The notes: a model not told the origin generated them from the sequence alone. A DNA stretch of 64,000 nt from Gemmatimonadaceae bacterium (GCA_025934775.1 JAICWO010000008.1:62001-126000); one strand, 5' to 3'; positions 1-15,515 are shown, counted from the stretch's first letter. A program made the numbers and translations.

Positions 1-1291
1 CGAGCGTCAGCGTGGAGCCATGCTCGTCGGCGAGCGGCCGCACGGTGACGAAGAGATCCTCGATCACTCCCGGGAATTCCACCGGCTGCAGGCGGAGCTC
101 GATCTTGCCCGCCTCGATCTTCGAGAGGTCGAGCACGTCGTTCACCAGCTCGAGCAGGTGGCGGGCGGCCTTCTGGGTGCGCTCGATGCCCTCGGTCTGT
201 TTCTCGTTGAGCGGGCCGTATATACCCTCTAATAACAAAGTACTATACCCGAGCACCGCGTTGATCGGCGTGCGGAGCTCGTGGCTCATCGAGGCGTAGA
301 AGCGGCTGCGGGCGGTCATCGCGCGCTCGAGATCGATCTGCCGCCGGTGCAGCTCCTCGTTCAGCGACTGCAGGTCCGCCGCCGACTTCGCGAGCGACTC
401 CGCCTGCTGGCGCAGCGCCTCCTCGTGTCGCACGCGCTCCGAGATGTCGCGCACGATGAGCGTATAGGTGCGGCCGGCCGGCGTGTCGAGGCAGGACACG
501 GAGGCCTCGATGGGGAATGAATCGCCGCTCGCGCGCCGCGCGGTGAACGCATGCGGCGTCGGCGGCGCCGAGAGCGCGCTCACCTCGCCGCGCTCGCGCT
601 CCGCGTTCGTGCAGATGGTCGTCATCGCCTCGTGCCCGACGTCGTCCGGGAAGAGGCTGGTGACTGGCCTGCCGAGTGCCGCGCCGGCCGTCGTGCGAAA
701 CATACGCTCGGTCGCGGCGTTGACGAGCGTGATCTCGCCGCCGGCGTCGAACACGACGATCGCGTCCATCGCCGAGTCGACGATCTCGCGGAACCTCGCC
801 TCCGACTGTAGCAGCTCGTGCATGTGCCGCAGCTCCAGATCCTGCCGCTCGACTTCGCGCAGCCGCTGCTCCTGCTCGGCAATCCGGCGGCGCTGGCGAT
901 ACAGATCGACGAAGACCTGAACCTTTGAACGAAGGATCGCCGGCTGGAACGGCTTGAACATGTAGTCCACCGCGCCGACCGAATATCCCTCGAACACGTA
1001 CTCCTCGTCCTTGCTGATCGCGGTCAGGAAGATGATCGGCACGTGGCGCGTGCGCTCGCGCGCCTTGATCAGCTTCGCCGTCTCGAAGCCGTTCATTCCT
1101 GGCATCTGCACGTCGAGGAGGATCACGGCGAACTCGCGATCGAGCAGACAGCGGAGCGCTTCCTCGCCCGATGACGCGCGTACGAGGCGCTGGCCGAGCG
1201 GCTCGAGGATCGCCTCGAGCGCGAGCAGGTTCTCTCGCCGATCGTCGACGAGCAGAATGTCGACCTGCTGTTCGGTCGCCGGCGCGGTCAT
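1..1291 (-). CDS. REC-PAS hybrid sensor histidine kinase, 3' end cut by window edge
   Basis: Cytoplasmic two-component sensor; 430 residues are visible and the C-terminal ATPase part lies outside the window. A receiver domain comes first (residues about 8-125, DVQMPGMNGFE around the phosphoacceptor Asp, later FKPF with the conserved Lys). A PAS domain follows (about 145-260), then a coiled coil and a HisKA helix with the H-box SHELRTPINAVLG. No membrane segment is seen. The ATG at 1291 overlaps the stop of the upstream CheB-type gene as ATGA, so the two are translationally coupled. It is the last visible gene of an operon with the HAMP-array kinase, CheR and CheB. The H-box codons lie in a short AT-rich patch (219-250) with rare codons. 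Its output partner is unknown. Confidence 0.9.
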   Translation of the reverse strand, partial: MTAPATEQQVDILLVDDRRENLLALEAILEPLGQRLVRASSGEEALRCLLDREFAVILLDVQMPGMNGFETAKLIKARERTRHVPIIFLTAISKDEEYVFEGYSVGAVDYMFKPFQPAILRSKVQVFVDLYRQRRRIAEQEQRLREVERQDLELRHMHELLQSEARFREIVDSAMDAIVVFDAGGEITLVNAATERMFRTTAGAALGRPVTSLFPDDVGHEAMTTICTNAERERGEVSALSAPPTPHAFTARRASGDSFPIEASVSCLDTPAGRTYTLIVRDISERVRHEEALRQQAESLAKSAADLQSLNEELHRRQIDLERAMTARSRFYASMSHELRTPINAVLGYSTLLLEGIYGPLNEKQTEGIERTQKAARHLLELVNDVLDLSKIEAGKIELRLQPVEFPGVIEDLFVTVRPLADEHGSTLTL

Positions 1292-1896
1292 TCACTTCCT
1301 CGCGTCGTGGAGCTCGTGCGCGCGGGCGCGGCGGGGAGGTCGCCGAGAGCGACCGCAATCTCGTGAATCGTGAGGAGGCGCGCGGCAGGGACGGCGTGCG
1401 CGGCCGCCGTTGGCATCGCCGGGCTCTCCGCGGTCTCCGGCCGCTGCACGAACGCGAGGCCGCCGCGTTCGTGAATGCGCTGCAGTCCGCTCGCGCCGTC
1501 GGCGTTCGCGCCGGTGAGGATCACGCCCACCGCGTTCGGACCGTACGCATCGGCCGCCGACTCGAAGGTGACGTCGATCGACGGTCGGCTATAGCGCACC
1601 GGCTCGTCGGTCGAGAGCGAGAAGAAGCCCTCCTCGATCAGCAGATGGTAATCGGGCGGCGCGACGTAGACGTTTTGCGGCTCGATGGGCGACTTGTCTT
1701 CGATGTCGCACACGCGGAGCGACGTGCGATCCTGGAGCAGCGGCGCAAGCAGGTGGTCCGATTCGCGATGCCGGTGCTGGACGACGACGAGTGGCAGCGC
1801 AAAGCCCGCGGGGAGTCCCGCGATCAATTCGCGCAGCGCGGACAGGCCGCCCCACGACGTGCCAATGAGCACGATCTCGTACGCCACGAACGCCAC
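1288..1896 (-). CDS. CheB-type protein-glutamate methylesterase, stand-alone catalytic domain
   Basis: Chemotaxis-type methylesterase/deamidase of 202 residues that would hydrolyse methyl-glutamate on a signalling protein. The catalytic triad is recognisable: Ser in GTSWGG near residue 12, His in VVQHRHRES, and Asp in TGANADGASG near residue 135. The receiver domain of classical CheB is missing, so control by direct phosphorylation is not expected. The start is a GTG at 1896 that shares one base with the CheR stop codon and has GGAAGG about 7 nt upstream. The stop overlaps the next kinase as ATGA. The neighbours suggest that CheR/CheB adjust one of the two kinases; this is inference. Confidence 0.9.
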   Translation of the reverse strand: MAFVAYEIVLIGTSWGGLSALRELIAGLPAGFALPLVVVQHRHRESDHLLAPLLQDRTSLRVCDIEDKSPIEPQNVYVAPPDYHLLIEEGFFSLSTDEPVRYSRPSIDVTFESAADAYGPNAVGVILTGANADGASGLQRIHERGGLAFVQRPETAESPAMPTAAAHAVPAARLLTIHEIAVALGDLPAAPARTSSTTRGSE

Positions 1897-2752
1897 TATT
1901 TGACCTTCCGGTACAACTTCTCTCGACGATCCAGCTTCTCGTAGCAATCCTCGTACTGCGAGAACCGCAGCGACTCCTTGCTGCCGAGCGCGAGCACACC
2001 GAACATCACGAGGCTCTCGTAGAAGAGCGAGTGAACGCGGTGCTGCAGCTCCCGATCGAAATAGATCAGGACGTTCCGGCAGAAAATGACGTTGAACTCG
2101 CTGAACGAGCGGTCGGTGACGAGGTTGTGCTGCGAGAAGACGGTGTTGCGCGTCAGCGACGGACTGAACAGCGCACCGTCGTACTTCGCCGTGTAGTACT
2201 CCGAGAACGATCGCTTGCCGCCGGCGCGGATGTAGTTCTCGGTGTACTCCTGCATCCGGTTGAGCGGGAAGATCCCGGCGCGCGCCTGCTTGAGCACGGC
2301 GTCGTTGATGTCCGTCGCGTAAATGCGCGTGCGCTCGAGGAGTCCCTCTTCCTCGAGCAGGATCGCCGTGGAGTACACCTCTTCGCCGGTGGAACAGCCG
2401 GCGTGCCAGACCCGGATGAACGGATACGTGCGCAGCAGCGGCACGACCTGCTCGCGAAACACCCGGTAGAAGCCGGGGTCGCGAAACATCGCCGTGACGC
2501 TCACGGACAGATCGAGCAGCAGGCGCTCCATCCCGGAAGGATCGTGGAGCACGAGCCCCTGCAGCTCGGAGACCGACCTCAATCCTTCGGCGTCGATGCG
2601 CTTCCACAGCCGACGTCGGATCGAAGCGTATGCGTACGATCGAAAATCAAAACCATAATGCCGAAAGATTCCCTCCAGGAGCAGCTCGATCTCGATCCGT
2701 TCGAGCTCGGCGTCATACGAGGCGGGCGGACCATGCAACGACCGGTTGTGCC

Positions 2753-2768
<16 letters not shown>
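1896..2768 (-). CDS. CheR-type protein-glutamate O-methyltransferase
   Basis: SAM-dependent methyltransferase of about 290 residues, the usual length for CheR. The N-terminal CheR helical domain (Arg-rich, residues about 30-80) is followed by the SAM-binding fold with the motif [14 protein letters not shown] near residue 120. The [12 protein letters not shown] strand-loop typical of CheR is near residue 235. I chose the ATG at 2768, which overlaps the end of the HAMP-array kinase by 16 bases; an in-frame extension upstream lies wholly inside that kinase. Substrates would normally be MCP glutamates, but no MCP is present here. The kinase with tandem HAMP units is the obvious candidate partner (inference). 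Confidence 0.92.
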
Positions 2769-8872
<6,104 letters not shown>

Positions 8873-9005
8873 GGGCCGTTCCTCTGCGTTGAACAGTCGA
8901 TGACAGCGGCCGCCATGTGATGTGGCGGTCGCGGGGGGAATCGATGACGGGCGTGCGCCGCAATCCGGTCTGATCCGGTCGGCGCGCGCCATTATGGTAT
9001 GTGGG

Positions 9006-9402
9006 CTACTTCAAGAGTGATGCCGGCCTCGGGCGGGCTCGGATCACAAAGTCAGGGCACGCGCGCCACGGTGTCGCGTAGTCGGTGATCTCGATCTCCA
9101 CGTCACCGAGCCCGCAGCCGTACGCCGGGCACGACCGGATTCCAGTCGAGCCCGGCAATCGTCACGTTCTCGCCAGCGGCGCCGGGCGAGAACGCGTGTC
9201 CCCCGGCAGCCAAGGCGTCGATCAGCTCGACCGCGTACAGCGTCGGCGCGCGGCCTGGTCCGCCGTGATACTTCAGGTTTCGCTGCGCGTCGCCTTCCAT
9301 TCCGTCGCGCGTGACTCGCGCGAACGGCACCGGCGATTTCGGAATGCCGCCAAGCGAGCGATTCAGCGAGACGATCCGCGCCTCGCTCGCCTCCATCGTC
9401 AC
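9006..9402 (-). pseudogene. MOSC-domain protein, frameshifted near 9111
   Basis: The first 99 codons from the GTG at 9402 read as a MOSC-type protein (RVTRDGMEGD, KYHGGPGRA, AGENVTIAGLDW, VVPGVRLR) and then hit TGA at 9103. MOSC domains normally continue there with a G-D-V-E-I-E-I-T stretch. Removing one G of the GGG at 9111-9113 restores RLGDVEIEITDYATPWRACP and a frame that runs to TAG at 9006. The break is therefore a one-base insertion in a G run, either a real inactivating mutation or a sequencing error. MOSC proteins bind sulfur or molybdenum cofactor sulfur groups. The start overlaps the stop of the upstream DUF1259 gene. Confidence 0.75.
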
Positions 9403-10304
9403 TTGCGACTATGCGCTGATCCCATCGCGGTCGCGTTCAGCGCGGACCGAAGCCCGCTCGCGAGCTTCGCCGCGCTGTCGTTCCCCCAGAAGTGCATGAA
9501 CAGCACGTGTGGCTCTTCGCCGATCAGATGGCTGTGCAGCGCCGTCACGCCGATCCCATTCATCGTCAGCGCCTGAATGACGCCGTTCACTTCACTCGGC
9601 AGAAGCACGAAATCGCCGGTCGTGACCGCGGAGTCGCCGCTGGTCGGCTGAAAATTCATCGACGTCGCGACGCCCATCGCTGGTGGAATGACTTCACCGT
9701 CATCGCGAAGCGTCTCGGGGCGCGGCACGCCGATCTGATACACGCCGCCCGAGACCGTGCCATGGAGGCCGAGTGCCGCGACCACGGCGGTAGTATCCAG
9801 CGTGAGTCGCAGCGGCGTGATCGCCGGCGGCCGCGCGAGCGGCGTCGCGGACATCGCGAGCGCGTCGTGGATGCCGCGCGCCAGCTTCACCGCGTCACCG
9901 GTGGCCATGATGTGCATGTACATCACGTGGGGCGATTCGCGCAGCAGGTGGTTGTGCAGCGCCGTCTGCTGGATCCCGGCCGCGCGCAGTGCGCGCATCA
10001 CCGGCGCGATCTCGTTCTCGAGCAGCACCAGGTCGCCCATGACCATCGCCTGCGCGGGCGTCGTGCGCTTGAACGCCACCCAGCTGCCGAGCGCGAGCGC
10101 CGGGTGAATCGCCACGCCGTCGAGCGTCACGTGGAGGTCGCCGCGGGGGAACCCGTACTTCTGCACGCCGCCAGCGAGCGACGCGCCGGGCCGGCCGAGC
10201 GCGCTGTCGACCGCCGCCCAACTCTGCGCGGCAGCGCTATTCGTATTCACGAACGAGCATACCAGCACGCACGCCAGTGCCGCGACCGATTGATTCATCC
10301 TCAT
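9399..10304 (-). CDS. Exported DUF1259 (LppY/LpqO-type) protein
   Basis: Predicted secreted protein of 301 residues with a signal peptide (hydrophobic VAALACVLVCSF core, likely cleavage after SAAAQ). It holds two homologous halves, each with a GDLHVTLDG/GVYQIGVP-type start, a conserved MGDLVLLENE/TGDFVLLPSE segment and an xALHxHLxxExPHVxxMH motif. This duplicated His-rich arrangement is characteristic of DUF1259. The biochemical function is not established; metal binding by the clustered His residues is plausible. The ATG at 10304 overlaps the upstream methyltransferase stop and is preceded by GGAGGGG. Confidence 0.85.
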   Translation of the reverse strand: MRMNQSVAALACVLVCSFVNTNSAAAQSWAAVDSALGRPGASLAGGVQKYGFPRGDLHVTLDGVAIHPALALGSWVAFKRTTPAQAMVMGDLVLLENEIAPVMRALRAAGIQQTALHNHLLRESPHVMYMHIMATGDAVKLARGIHDALAMSATPLARPPAITPLRLTLDTTAVVAALGLHGTVSGGVYQIGVPRPETLRDDGEVIPPAMGVATSMNFQPTSGDSAVTTGDFVLLPSEVNGVIQALTMNGIGVTALHSHLIGEEPHVLFMHFWGNDSAAKLASGLRSALNATAMGSAHSRK

Positions 10305-11485
10305 GCCGCCCCTCCGCGTGATTCGTCCGAGAGCGCCGTTCCCACCATCAGATGCACCGGAATGCCGCCATTCTTCGTTCGGAACCGCTCGTGCAGCTCC
10401 ATCCGCAGCTGCTGCTCGAGCTGCCGGTCCGCCGTGAGCAGCGCGACGGTCCAGCCGTCCAACTTCGTCCGCGCGACGTTGCCGATCTGCGCGTACAGGT
10501 TGCGCAGCCGGTCGGCGTCACCAATCCGCACGCCGTACGGCGGGTTCGACGCAAGCACCCCGGGACCACTCCGCCCCGTCACCGCTGAAATCGGCTGCAC
10601 GCACCACTCGATGTCCGATGCGACGCCGGCGCGTTCCGCATTCGCCGTCGCGGCGGCGATCGCGCCTTTGTCGCGATCGGAGCCGGCGATCGCGACCGGC
10701 GACGACGCCAGCTCGCGCGATCGCGCATCGTCGACAAGCGAGGTCAGGAGCGCTTCATCGGTGCCGGGCCACCGCGTGAACGCAAAGTCGCGGTCGCGGC
10801 CCGGCGCGATTCGGCGGGCGAGACGCGCCGCCTCGATTGGAATGGTCCCCGAGCCGCACATCGGGTCGACGAGCGGCACGTCGCCCGCCCAGTCCGCGCC
10901 GAGCAGAATCGCCGCGGCCAGGGTTTCGCGGAGCGGCGCCTTTGCGACCGCCTGCCGGTACCCGCGCAGGTGCAGCAGTGCGCCGGACGAATCGATGCTC
11001 ACCGTGCACTCGTCGTGCAGAAAGCGGACGATGAAGAGCTGGCGGTCGGCGCCGGCCGTTTCCTCGTCCACGTCGCCCTTCGCGGAGCCGATCGTCACGC
11101 CCGCGACGCGCTTCGCGAGCGCCTCGGCGAAGCGCTGCGCGACCGCGTCGCTATGATAGAGTTTTGATTTGCGGCACGTCACGCGAAACTCGACCAGCGC
11201 GTTCGGCCGCACGAACCGCTCCCACGGGATGCGCTTCGCCTGCATCTCGAGCTCGTAGAACGCCAGCGCCCGGAACTCGGCGACGCGCACGATCACCCGG
11301 CTCGCCGTGCGCAGCCAGAGATTCGCGCGCGCCACGGATTGGAGATCGCCCGTCCACGAGACGCCGCCGTCCGCGGCGCGAGCTGGTAGGCCGAGTGCGC
11401 GCAGCTCCGCCGCGCAGAGCGCCTCGAGCCCGGGCGCGGTGACGGCGAACGCATCGAGCCGTTTGGGCGCGGTGGGTGATTTCAC
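10301..11485 (-). CDS. THUMP-domain class I RNA methyltransferase (RlmL/Trm14-like)
   Basis: SAM-dependent nucleic-acid methyltransferase of about 394 residues. The N-terminal part (about 1-170) fits a THUMP RNA-binding module (FAVTAPGLEALCAAELRALGL). The C-terminal half is the UPF0020 methyltransferase fold with VDPMCGSGTIPIEAARLA (SAM binding, about 205) and the catalytic tetrad SNPPYGVRIG (about 300), as in N2-guanine methyltransferases. The target is likely 23S rRNA or tRNA guanine, but which is not decided by sequence alone. I take the GTG at 11485 as start because the reading frame further upstream runs into msrQ. A short AT-rich patch lies near 11153-11170. Confidence 0.9.
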   Translation of the reverse strand: MKSPTAPKRLDAFAVTAPGLEALCAAELRALGLPARAADGGVSWTGDLQSVARANLWLRTASRVIVRVAEFRALAFYELEMQAKRIPWERFVRPNALVEFRVTCRKSKLYHSDAVAQRFAEALAKRVAGVTIGSAKGDVDEETAGADRQLFIVRFLHDECTVSIDSSGALLHLRGYRQAVAKAPLRETLAAAILLGADWAGDVPLVDPMCGSGTIPIEAARLARRIAPGRDRDFAFTRWPGTDEALLTSLVDDARSRELASSPVAIAGSDRDKGAIAAATANAERAGVASDIEWCVQPISAVTGRSGPGVLASNPPYGVRIGDADRLRNLYAQIGNVARTKLDGWTVALLTADRQLEQQLRMELHERFRTKNGGIPVHLMVGTALSDESRGGAA

Positions 11486-11516
11486 CCGAAGAAGACTAAC
11501 GACCTCGACGAGAAAC

Positions 11517-12134
11517 CTATGCCGCCCGCGACGCGTCGAGTCGTGAATGCGATACCGGCGATCGCCGGCGCATCGCGTCAATGACGCGATAGGCGAGCAG
11601 CATCGCGAAGATCGCCAGGTACACCGCGGGGAAGAACGTGTCCTTCTTCACCGCCCAGAGGTAATGAATGGTGCCGGTGATCGCCGCGACGTAGACCAGG
11701 CGGTGCAGCTTGGTCCAGCGCTTTCCGAGCCGGCGCACCGCGGCTTTGCTGGACGTGAGGGCCAGCGGGAGCATGATGAGCCACGTGAGCATCCCGATCA
11801 GGATGTACTTGTGCTTCACGATCTCGCGGCCCATGTCGCCCCACGCGAAGAACCAATCCACGCCGGCCCACATGCTCAGATGCACGCACGCATAAAAGAA
11901 TGTGAATAAGCCGAGCGTCCGGCGGTACTTGACCAGCCAGTTCCAGCCGGTGAGGCGGCGCGCCGGCGTCACCGACAGCGTGATGGCGAGAAAGCGCAGG
12001 GTCCACAGGCCCGTCTGGATCTCGCCTTCGCGGATCGGATTCGGGCCCAGCCGGTCGGTGAAGAACCGCCAGGCATTCCACGCCAGCGGAACGAGACAGA
12101 CGACGAAGACGACGGGTTTGTAGCCGCGGCTCAG
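11517..12134 (-). CDS. msrQ: MsrQ, haem-binding membrane subunit of the MsrPQ methionine sulfoxide reductase; probable CTG start
   Basis: Integral membrane cytochrome b-type protein (about 205 residues, several membrane helices) that passes electrons to periplasmic MsrP. Conserved His residues for haem binding are in [17 protein letters not shown] and TGTIHYLW. No ATG, GTG or TTG lies at the expected start. The only sensible position is CTG at 12134, which overlaps the msrP stop as CTGA and has GAGGAAG 5-6 nt upstream. Homologous N-termini begin at about this point. The frame upstream of it lies entirely inside msrP. Follows msrP in an obvious two-gene operon. Confidence 0.9.
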   Translation of the reverse strand: MSRGYKPVVFVVCLVPLAWNAWRFFTDRLGPNPIREGEIQTGLWTLRFLAITLSVTPARRLTGWNWLVKYRRTLGLFTFFYACVHLSMWAGVDWFFAWGDMGREIVKHKYILIGMLTWLIMLPLALTSSKAAVRRLGKRWTKLHRLVYVAAITGTIHYLWAVKKDTFFPAVYLAIFAMLLAYRVIDAMRRRSPVSHSRLDASRAA

Positions 12135-13051
12135 AAGTTCTTCCTCAGGTCCATGCCCGCGTACAGATGGGCGACCTGATCGGCGTAGCCGTTGAACATG
12201 AGCGTTTTGATACGACGGAACTGCCCGATGCGCCGCTCGCTCGCCTGCGTCCACCGCGGGTGGTCGACCTCGGGGTTCACGTTGGCGTAGAACCCGTATT
12301 CGTCGGGCGCCGCGATGTTCCAGGTGTTGCGCGGCTGCTTGTCGACGAAGGAGATCTTCGTGATCGCCTTGATGCCCTTGAAGCCGTACTTCCACGGCAC
12401 GATGAGCCGGAGCGGCGCGCCGTCCTGGTTGGGCAGCGTCTTGCCGTAGAGTCCCGTCACCATGAGCGTGAGCGGGTGCATCGCCTCGTCCATCCGCAGC
12501 CCCTCCACGTACGGCCATGGCAGGACGTTGCCCTTCTGCCCGGGCATCTGGTCCGGCGCGTAAATAGTCTCAAAACGTACATATTTCGCGCTCGGCAGCG
12601 GCTCGAAGCGTTGGATCATCTCGGCGAGCGGGATCCCGTTCCACGGAATCACCATCGACCACGCTTCGACGCAGCGAAAGCGATACGTGCGGTCCTGGAC
12701 CTTGTACGGTTTGACGAGATCCTCGAAGTGATAGTCGGCGGGCTTCTTCACGAGCCCGTCGACCCGCACCGTCCACGGCCGTGTGCGGAAGTGCTGCGAG
12801 TTCGCGGCCGGGTCGTCCTTGTCCGTGCCGAACTCGTAGTAATTGTTGTAATTCGTGATCTCTTCCCACGTATTCGGCTTGTCGTCGCCCGGCTGCGCCG
12901 GCGCGGGGCGAAGCACCGAGAGCAGGCGGCTCGTCCCCGCCACCCCCACCGCGGCGACCCCGGCGAGCGCGAGGAACTTGCGGCGATCGACGTAGTCGCG
13001 CTCCGGCGTGATCTCGGACGACCGGATGTCGTCGGGCTTCTTGATCAGCAT
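12131..13051 (-). CDS. msrP: MsrP, periplasmic molybdopterin methionine sulfoxide reductase catalytic subunit
   Basis: Sulfite-oxidase-fold molybdoenzyme (about 306 residues) that repairs oxidised methionines in envelope proteins. A twin-arginine signal is at the N-terminus ([10 protein letters not shown], residues about 24-33), consistent with folded export. The Mo-ligand cysteine is in [17 protein letters not shown]. Further family motifs are [14 protein letters not shown] and [15 protein letters not shown]. The ATG at 13051 has GGAGG 5 nt upstream; the frame continues further upstream but without features of the family. Electrons would come from MsrQ encoded directly downstream. Confidence 0.95.
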   Translation of the reverse strand: MLIKKPDDIRSSEITPERDYVDRRKFLALAGVAAVGVAGTSRLLSVLRPAPAQPGDDKPNTWEEITNYNNYYEFGTDKDDPAANSQHFRTRPWTVRVDGLVKKPADYHFEDLVKPYKVQDRTYRFRCVEAWSMVIPWNGIPLAEMIQRFEPLPSAKYVRFETIYAPDQMPGQKGNVLPWPYVEGLRMDEAMHPLTLMVTGLYGKTLPNQDGAPLRLIVPWKYGFKGIKAITKISFVDKQPRNTWNIAAPDEYGFYANVNPEVDHPRWTQASERRIGQFRRIKTLMFNGYADQVAHLYAGMDLRKNF

Positions 13052-13101
13052 GGCGGCCTCCGGGCCGGATGACGGGTCTTCATCAAGATAAACGCGAGCC
13101 G

Positions 13102-13159
13102 CGAGAGAGTTCCGTTTGGCGGGACGCCAAGACTCCGCCCTCCCTCGGACGAACTCTCG
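13102..13159. promoter_or_regulatory. Nested inverted repeats between msrP and hsp20
   Basis: The divergent msrP/hsp20 intergenic region (13052-13340) has two nested symmetries. The inner one is TTGGCG-GGA-CGCCAA (13116-13130). The outer one is GAGAGTT (13105-13111) matched by AACTCTC (13152-13158). It does not match the CIRCE consensus. It could be a repressor site or an RNA structure in a leader; position suggests a shared control region. I found no convincing sigma-32 promoter here. Confidence 0.4.
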
Positions 13160-13340
13160 TTCATCCTGGCAGTTCCCGCTGTCACCTTGATCGACTCCGC
13201 CCATCGCGTTTGCCAAATGGACGCACTTCGACGGGCACGGCGGCTGCTTTTCTCAGGTTCGGCCGCGCCGGACACGGCCGCGGCGGTGACCACATGCACC
13301 CGCCCAATGGCGGCGCACTCATAGCCACAGGAGACATCCT

Positions 13341-13811
13341 ATGATCACCACTCGCTCTCTCAACTCCACCCTCGATCGCATGCTCACGGTGAATCGTGCG
13401 CTCGACGAGGCCTTCAATTCCGCCTGGAGCACGGGCAACCGGATCTGGGTGCCTGCGATCGACGTCATGGAGCGCAAGGACGCGTACGTGCTGTTCGCCG
13501 AGCTCCCCGGCGTGGATGCATCGCAGGTCGACGTCAGCTTCGAGCAGAACGTGTTGACGATCCGCGGCACCAAGCATCGCTCGATCGATTCGACGAAGGA
13601 CGGAGAGGTTCGCGTCTTCGCCGCCGAGCGCGTCACCGGCACCTTCGAGCGTTCGGTGCGGCTTCCGGAGTTCGTCGACGGCGACCGGATCAGCGCCGAT
13701 TTCAACAACGGCGTGCTGACCGTGACGGTGCCCAAAGCGCAGGCGGCGCAGGCACGTCGGATCGAGATCAAGTCGGCGTCGTCCAGCAGCGAAGTCGCGG
13801 CCGCGAACTGA
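13341..13811 (+). CDS. Hsp20 / alpha-crystallin small heat shock protein
   Basis: ATP-independent holdase of 156 residues, usual for the family, that binds unfolding proteins. The alpha-crystallin domain covers about residues 38-145: it begins VPAIDVMERKDAYVLFAELPG, contains a VSFEQNVLTIRGTK strand, and ends with the ADFNNGVLTVTVPK signature. The C-terminal tail lacks an obvious I-x-I motif but has RRIEIK. ATG at 13341 has AGGAGA about 6 nt upstream. It stands alone, followed by a strong hairpin. Confidence 0.96.
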   Translation: MITTRSLNSTLDRMLTVNRALDEAFNSAWSTGNRIWVPAIDVMERKDAYVLFAELPGVDASQVDVSFEQNVLTIRGTKHRSIDSTKDGEVRVFAAERVTGTFERSVRLPEFVDGDRISADFNNGVLTVTVPKAQAAQARRIEIKSASSSSEVAAAN

Positions 13812-13842
13812 GCGAGTCTCGGCGCGGCGATATGGACAGCGG

Positions 13843-13870
13843 CGGCACACCACGATTAGTTGGTGTGCCG
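13843..13870 (+). terminator. Perfect 10-bp inverted repeat after hsp20
   Basis: CGGCACACCA and TGGTGTGCCG flank an 8-base loop 31 bp after the hsp20 stop. No T run follows, so it may act as a Rho-assisted or bidirectional stop, or stabilise the 3' end of the mRNA. Confidence 0.5.
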
Positions 13871-13922
13871 TTCGCGTCGCCGCCGACGCGCCGCCCCCGC
13901 CCGCACTCTCTCAGCCCGCACA

Positions 13923-15452
13923 TTGCCTCGCACGCGCGAAACCGCGCTCATCATCGCGATCCTGTCGAGCCTGGCCATCTGGTTCGTCTGGGCGGCGATC
14001 GATCCGCTGCCGCTCGTCGAAGATGAATTCTCGTACGTCCTGCAGTCGCGGATCTTCGCGTCGGGGCACTGGACGGCGCCCTCGCCGCCGATTCCGGAGT
14101 TCTTCCAGCAGGCGCACGTGCTCACCGTTCCGGCGGTCGCGTCCAAGTATGCGCCGGGACACGCGCTGCTCATGAGCATTGGCTCATTCCTGGGCGCGCC
14201 GGCGCTCGTGCCGCTGCTGCTGACAGGGCTCACGGGCGCCCTGCTCTTTCTCCTCGTTCGACGCGTGAGCAACGAGCGGGTCGGCTTGTTGGCGTGGATC
14301 GTGTGGCTGAGCGATCCGACCAACCTGCGCTTTCGCGCCGCGTACTACTCCGAGGTTACGAGCGAAGCCATGCTGTTCATCGCATGGTGGGCGCTGCTCG
14401 AGTGGCGCGAGCGGCATGAGCGGCGCTGGCTGCTGGTGCTCGCGGCAGCGGTCGGGTGGGGGGCGATCACACGACCGCTCACGATGCTCGCGTTCGCCGT
14501 TCCGATCGGCGTGGTCGTGCTGCGTGACGTGATCCGCCGCCGGCGATGGACGGACTTCGCCGCCGCGTTCGCCCTCGGCACGCTCATGCTCGGCGTGCTT
14601 CCACTGTGGAGCGCCGAGACGACCGGAAATTGGCGCGTGACGCCGCAGGCGTTGTGGACCAAGCAGTACCTGCCGTTCGACCATCCTGGCTTTGGGGTGG
14701 ACACGACGCCGCCCGCGCGGCCGCTGCTCGCCGTCAACCGCGACACGTATCTCTCGTTCTACAAGTATCACGTGGACCACACGCCGGCACATCTGCCGCG
14801 CATCGCCTTCGAGCGCCTGTCCGCGATCGCGCGCGGCGAGTGGAGTGGGCCGCGGCTCGTGCTCGTGCCGTTCGTGCTCGTTGGACTCTTCGCAATGAAC
14901 GCGGCCGTGGGTTTTGCGCTCGGCTCGGCGCTCCTGCTCTTCGCTGCATATCTGAGCTATGGGCACTGGGCCGAGTGGACGCTGTATTACTTCGAGGGGC
15001 TGCCCGTTCTGTCGGTGCTCGCGGCGCTCGGGTTGTGGCGCGGCTACGACTGGCTCCTCGCGCGCGGGACCACCTCGGTCGTGCTGCGTCGGGCCGGCGG
15101 TCTGGCGGCGGCGGGGGTCGTCCTGCTCGCGGCATACGAGCTCGAGACGTGGCGATTCAACCGGGTGCGCATGGCGAGCTACGACGTCGCGTTTCGACAG
15201 TTGCTCGACAAGCTGCCGATGCACGGCGCGGTGCTGTTCGTTCAGTATGCGCCGCGCATCGGACCGCACTCGAACGTGGTGCAGAATTCGCCGGACCTGC
15301 GCGATGATCCGATCTGGGTGGTGAACGATCTCGGGGCGCGAGACACGGCACTCATGCGCTACGCCGGCCCGCGCATCCCGCTCAAGTTTTACGAAGACGG
15401 CGGCAAGATCGAGGTCTATCGAAGCCTGCTGCGGCCAACGACAGCTCGATGA
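13923..15452 (+). CDS. Integral membrane glycosyltransferase-like protein (PMT/ArnT superfamily)
   Basis: Multi-pass membrane protein of about 509 residues with 9-11 hydrophobic segments. After the first helix there is an acidic motif (LVEDEFSYVLQSRIF, near residue 33), the hallmark of GT-C glycosyltransferases that use polyprenyl-phosphate sugars. KYAPGHALLMSIG resembles the second luminal motif. A soluble C-terminal tail of about 100 residues follows. Sugar and acceptor cannot be told. The start is uncertain: TTG at 13923 precedes the first helix; TTG at 13860 lies inside the preceding hairpin. It may be an uncharacterised membrane enzyme rather than a true transferase. Confidence 0.7.
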   Translation: MPRTRETALIIAILSSLAIWFVWAAIDPLPLVEDEFSYVLQSRIFASGHWTAPSPPIPEFFQQAHVLTVPAVASKYAPGHALLMSIGSFLGAPALVPLLLTGLTGALLFLLVRRVSNERVGLLAWIVWLSDPTNLRFRAAYYSEVTSEAMLFIAWWALLEWRERHERRWLLVLAAAVGWGAITRPLTMLAFAVPIGVVVLRDVIRRRRWTDFAAAFALGTLMLGVLPLWSAETTGNWRVTPQALWTKQYLPFDHPGFGVDTTPPARPLLAVNRDTYLSFYKYHVDHTPAHLPRIAFERLSAIARGEWSGPRLVLVPFVLVGLFAMNAAVGFALGSALLLFAAYLSYGHWAEWTLYYFEGLPVLSVLAALGLWRGYDWLLARGTTSVVLRRAGGLAAAGVVLLAAYELETWRFNRVRMASYDVAFRQLLDKLPMHGAVLFVQYAPRIGPHSNVVQNSPDLRDDPIWVVNDLGARDTALMRYAGPRIPLKFYEDGGKIEVYRSLLRPTTAR

Positions 15453-15515
15453 GTCGGTAGCGGCCTCACGCATACTGGATCACCGCATTCGGCCCGCTTC
15501 CTGCCTGATGTTGCC

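Noticed and set aside
14184-15473. A 429-codon frame antisense to the membrane glycosyltransferase
   Set aside because: It has Arg/His/Glu-rich composition without domains; the sense frame shows regular membrane helices and a GT-C motif.
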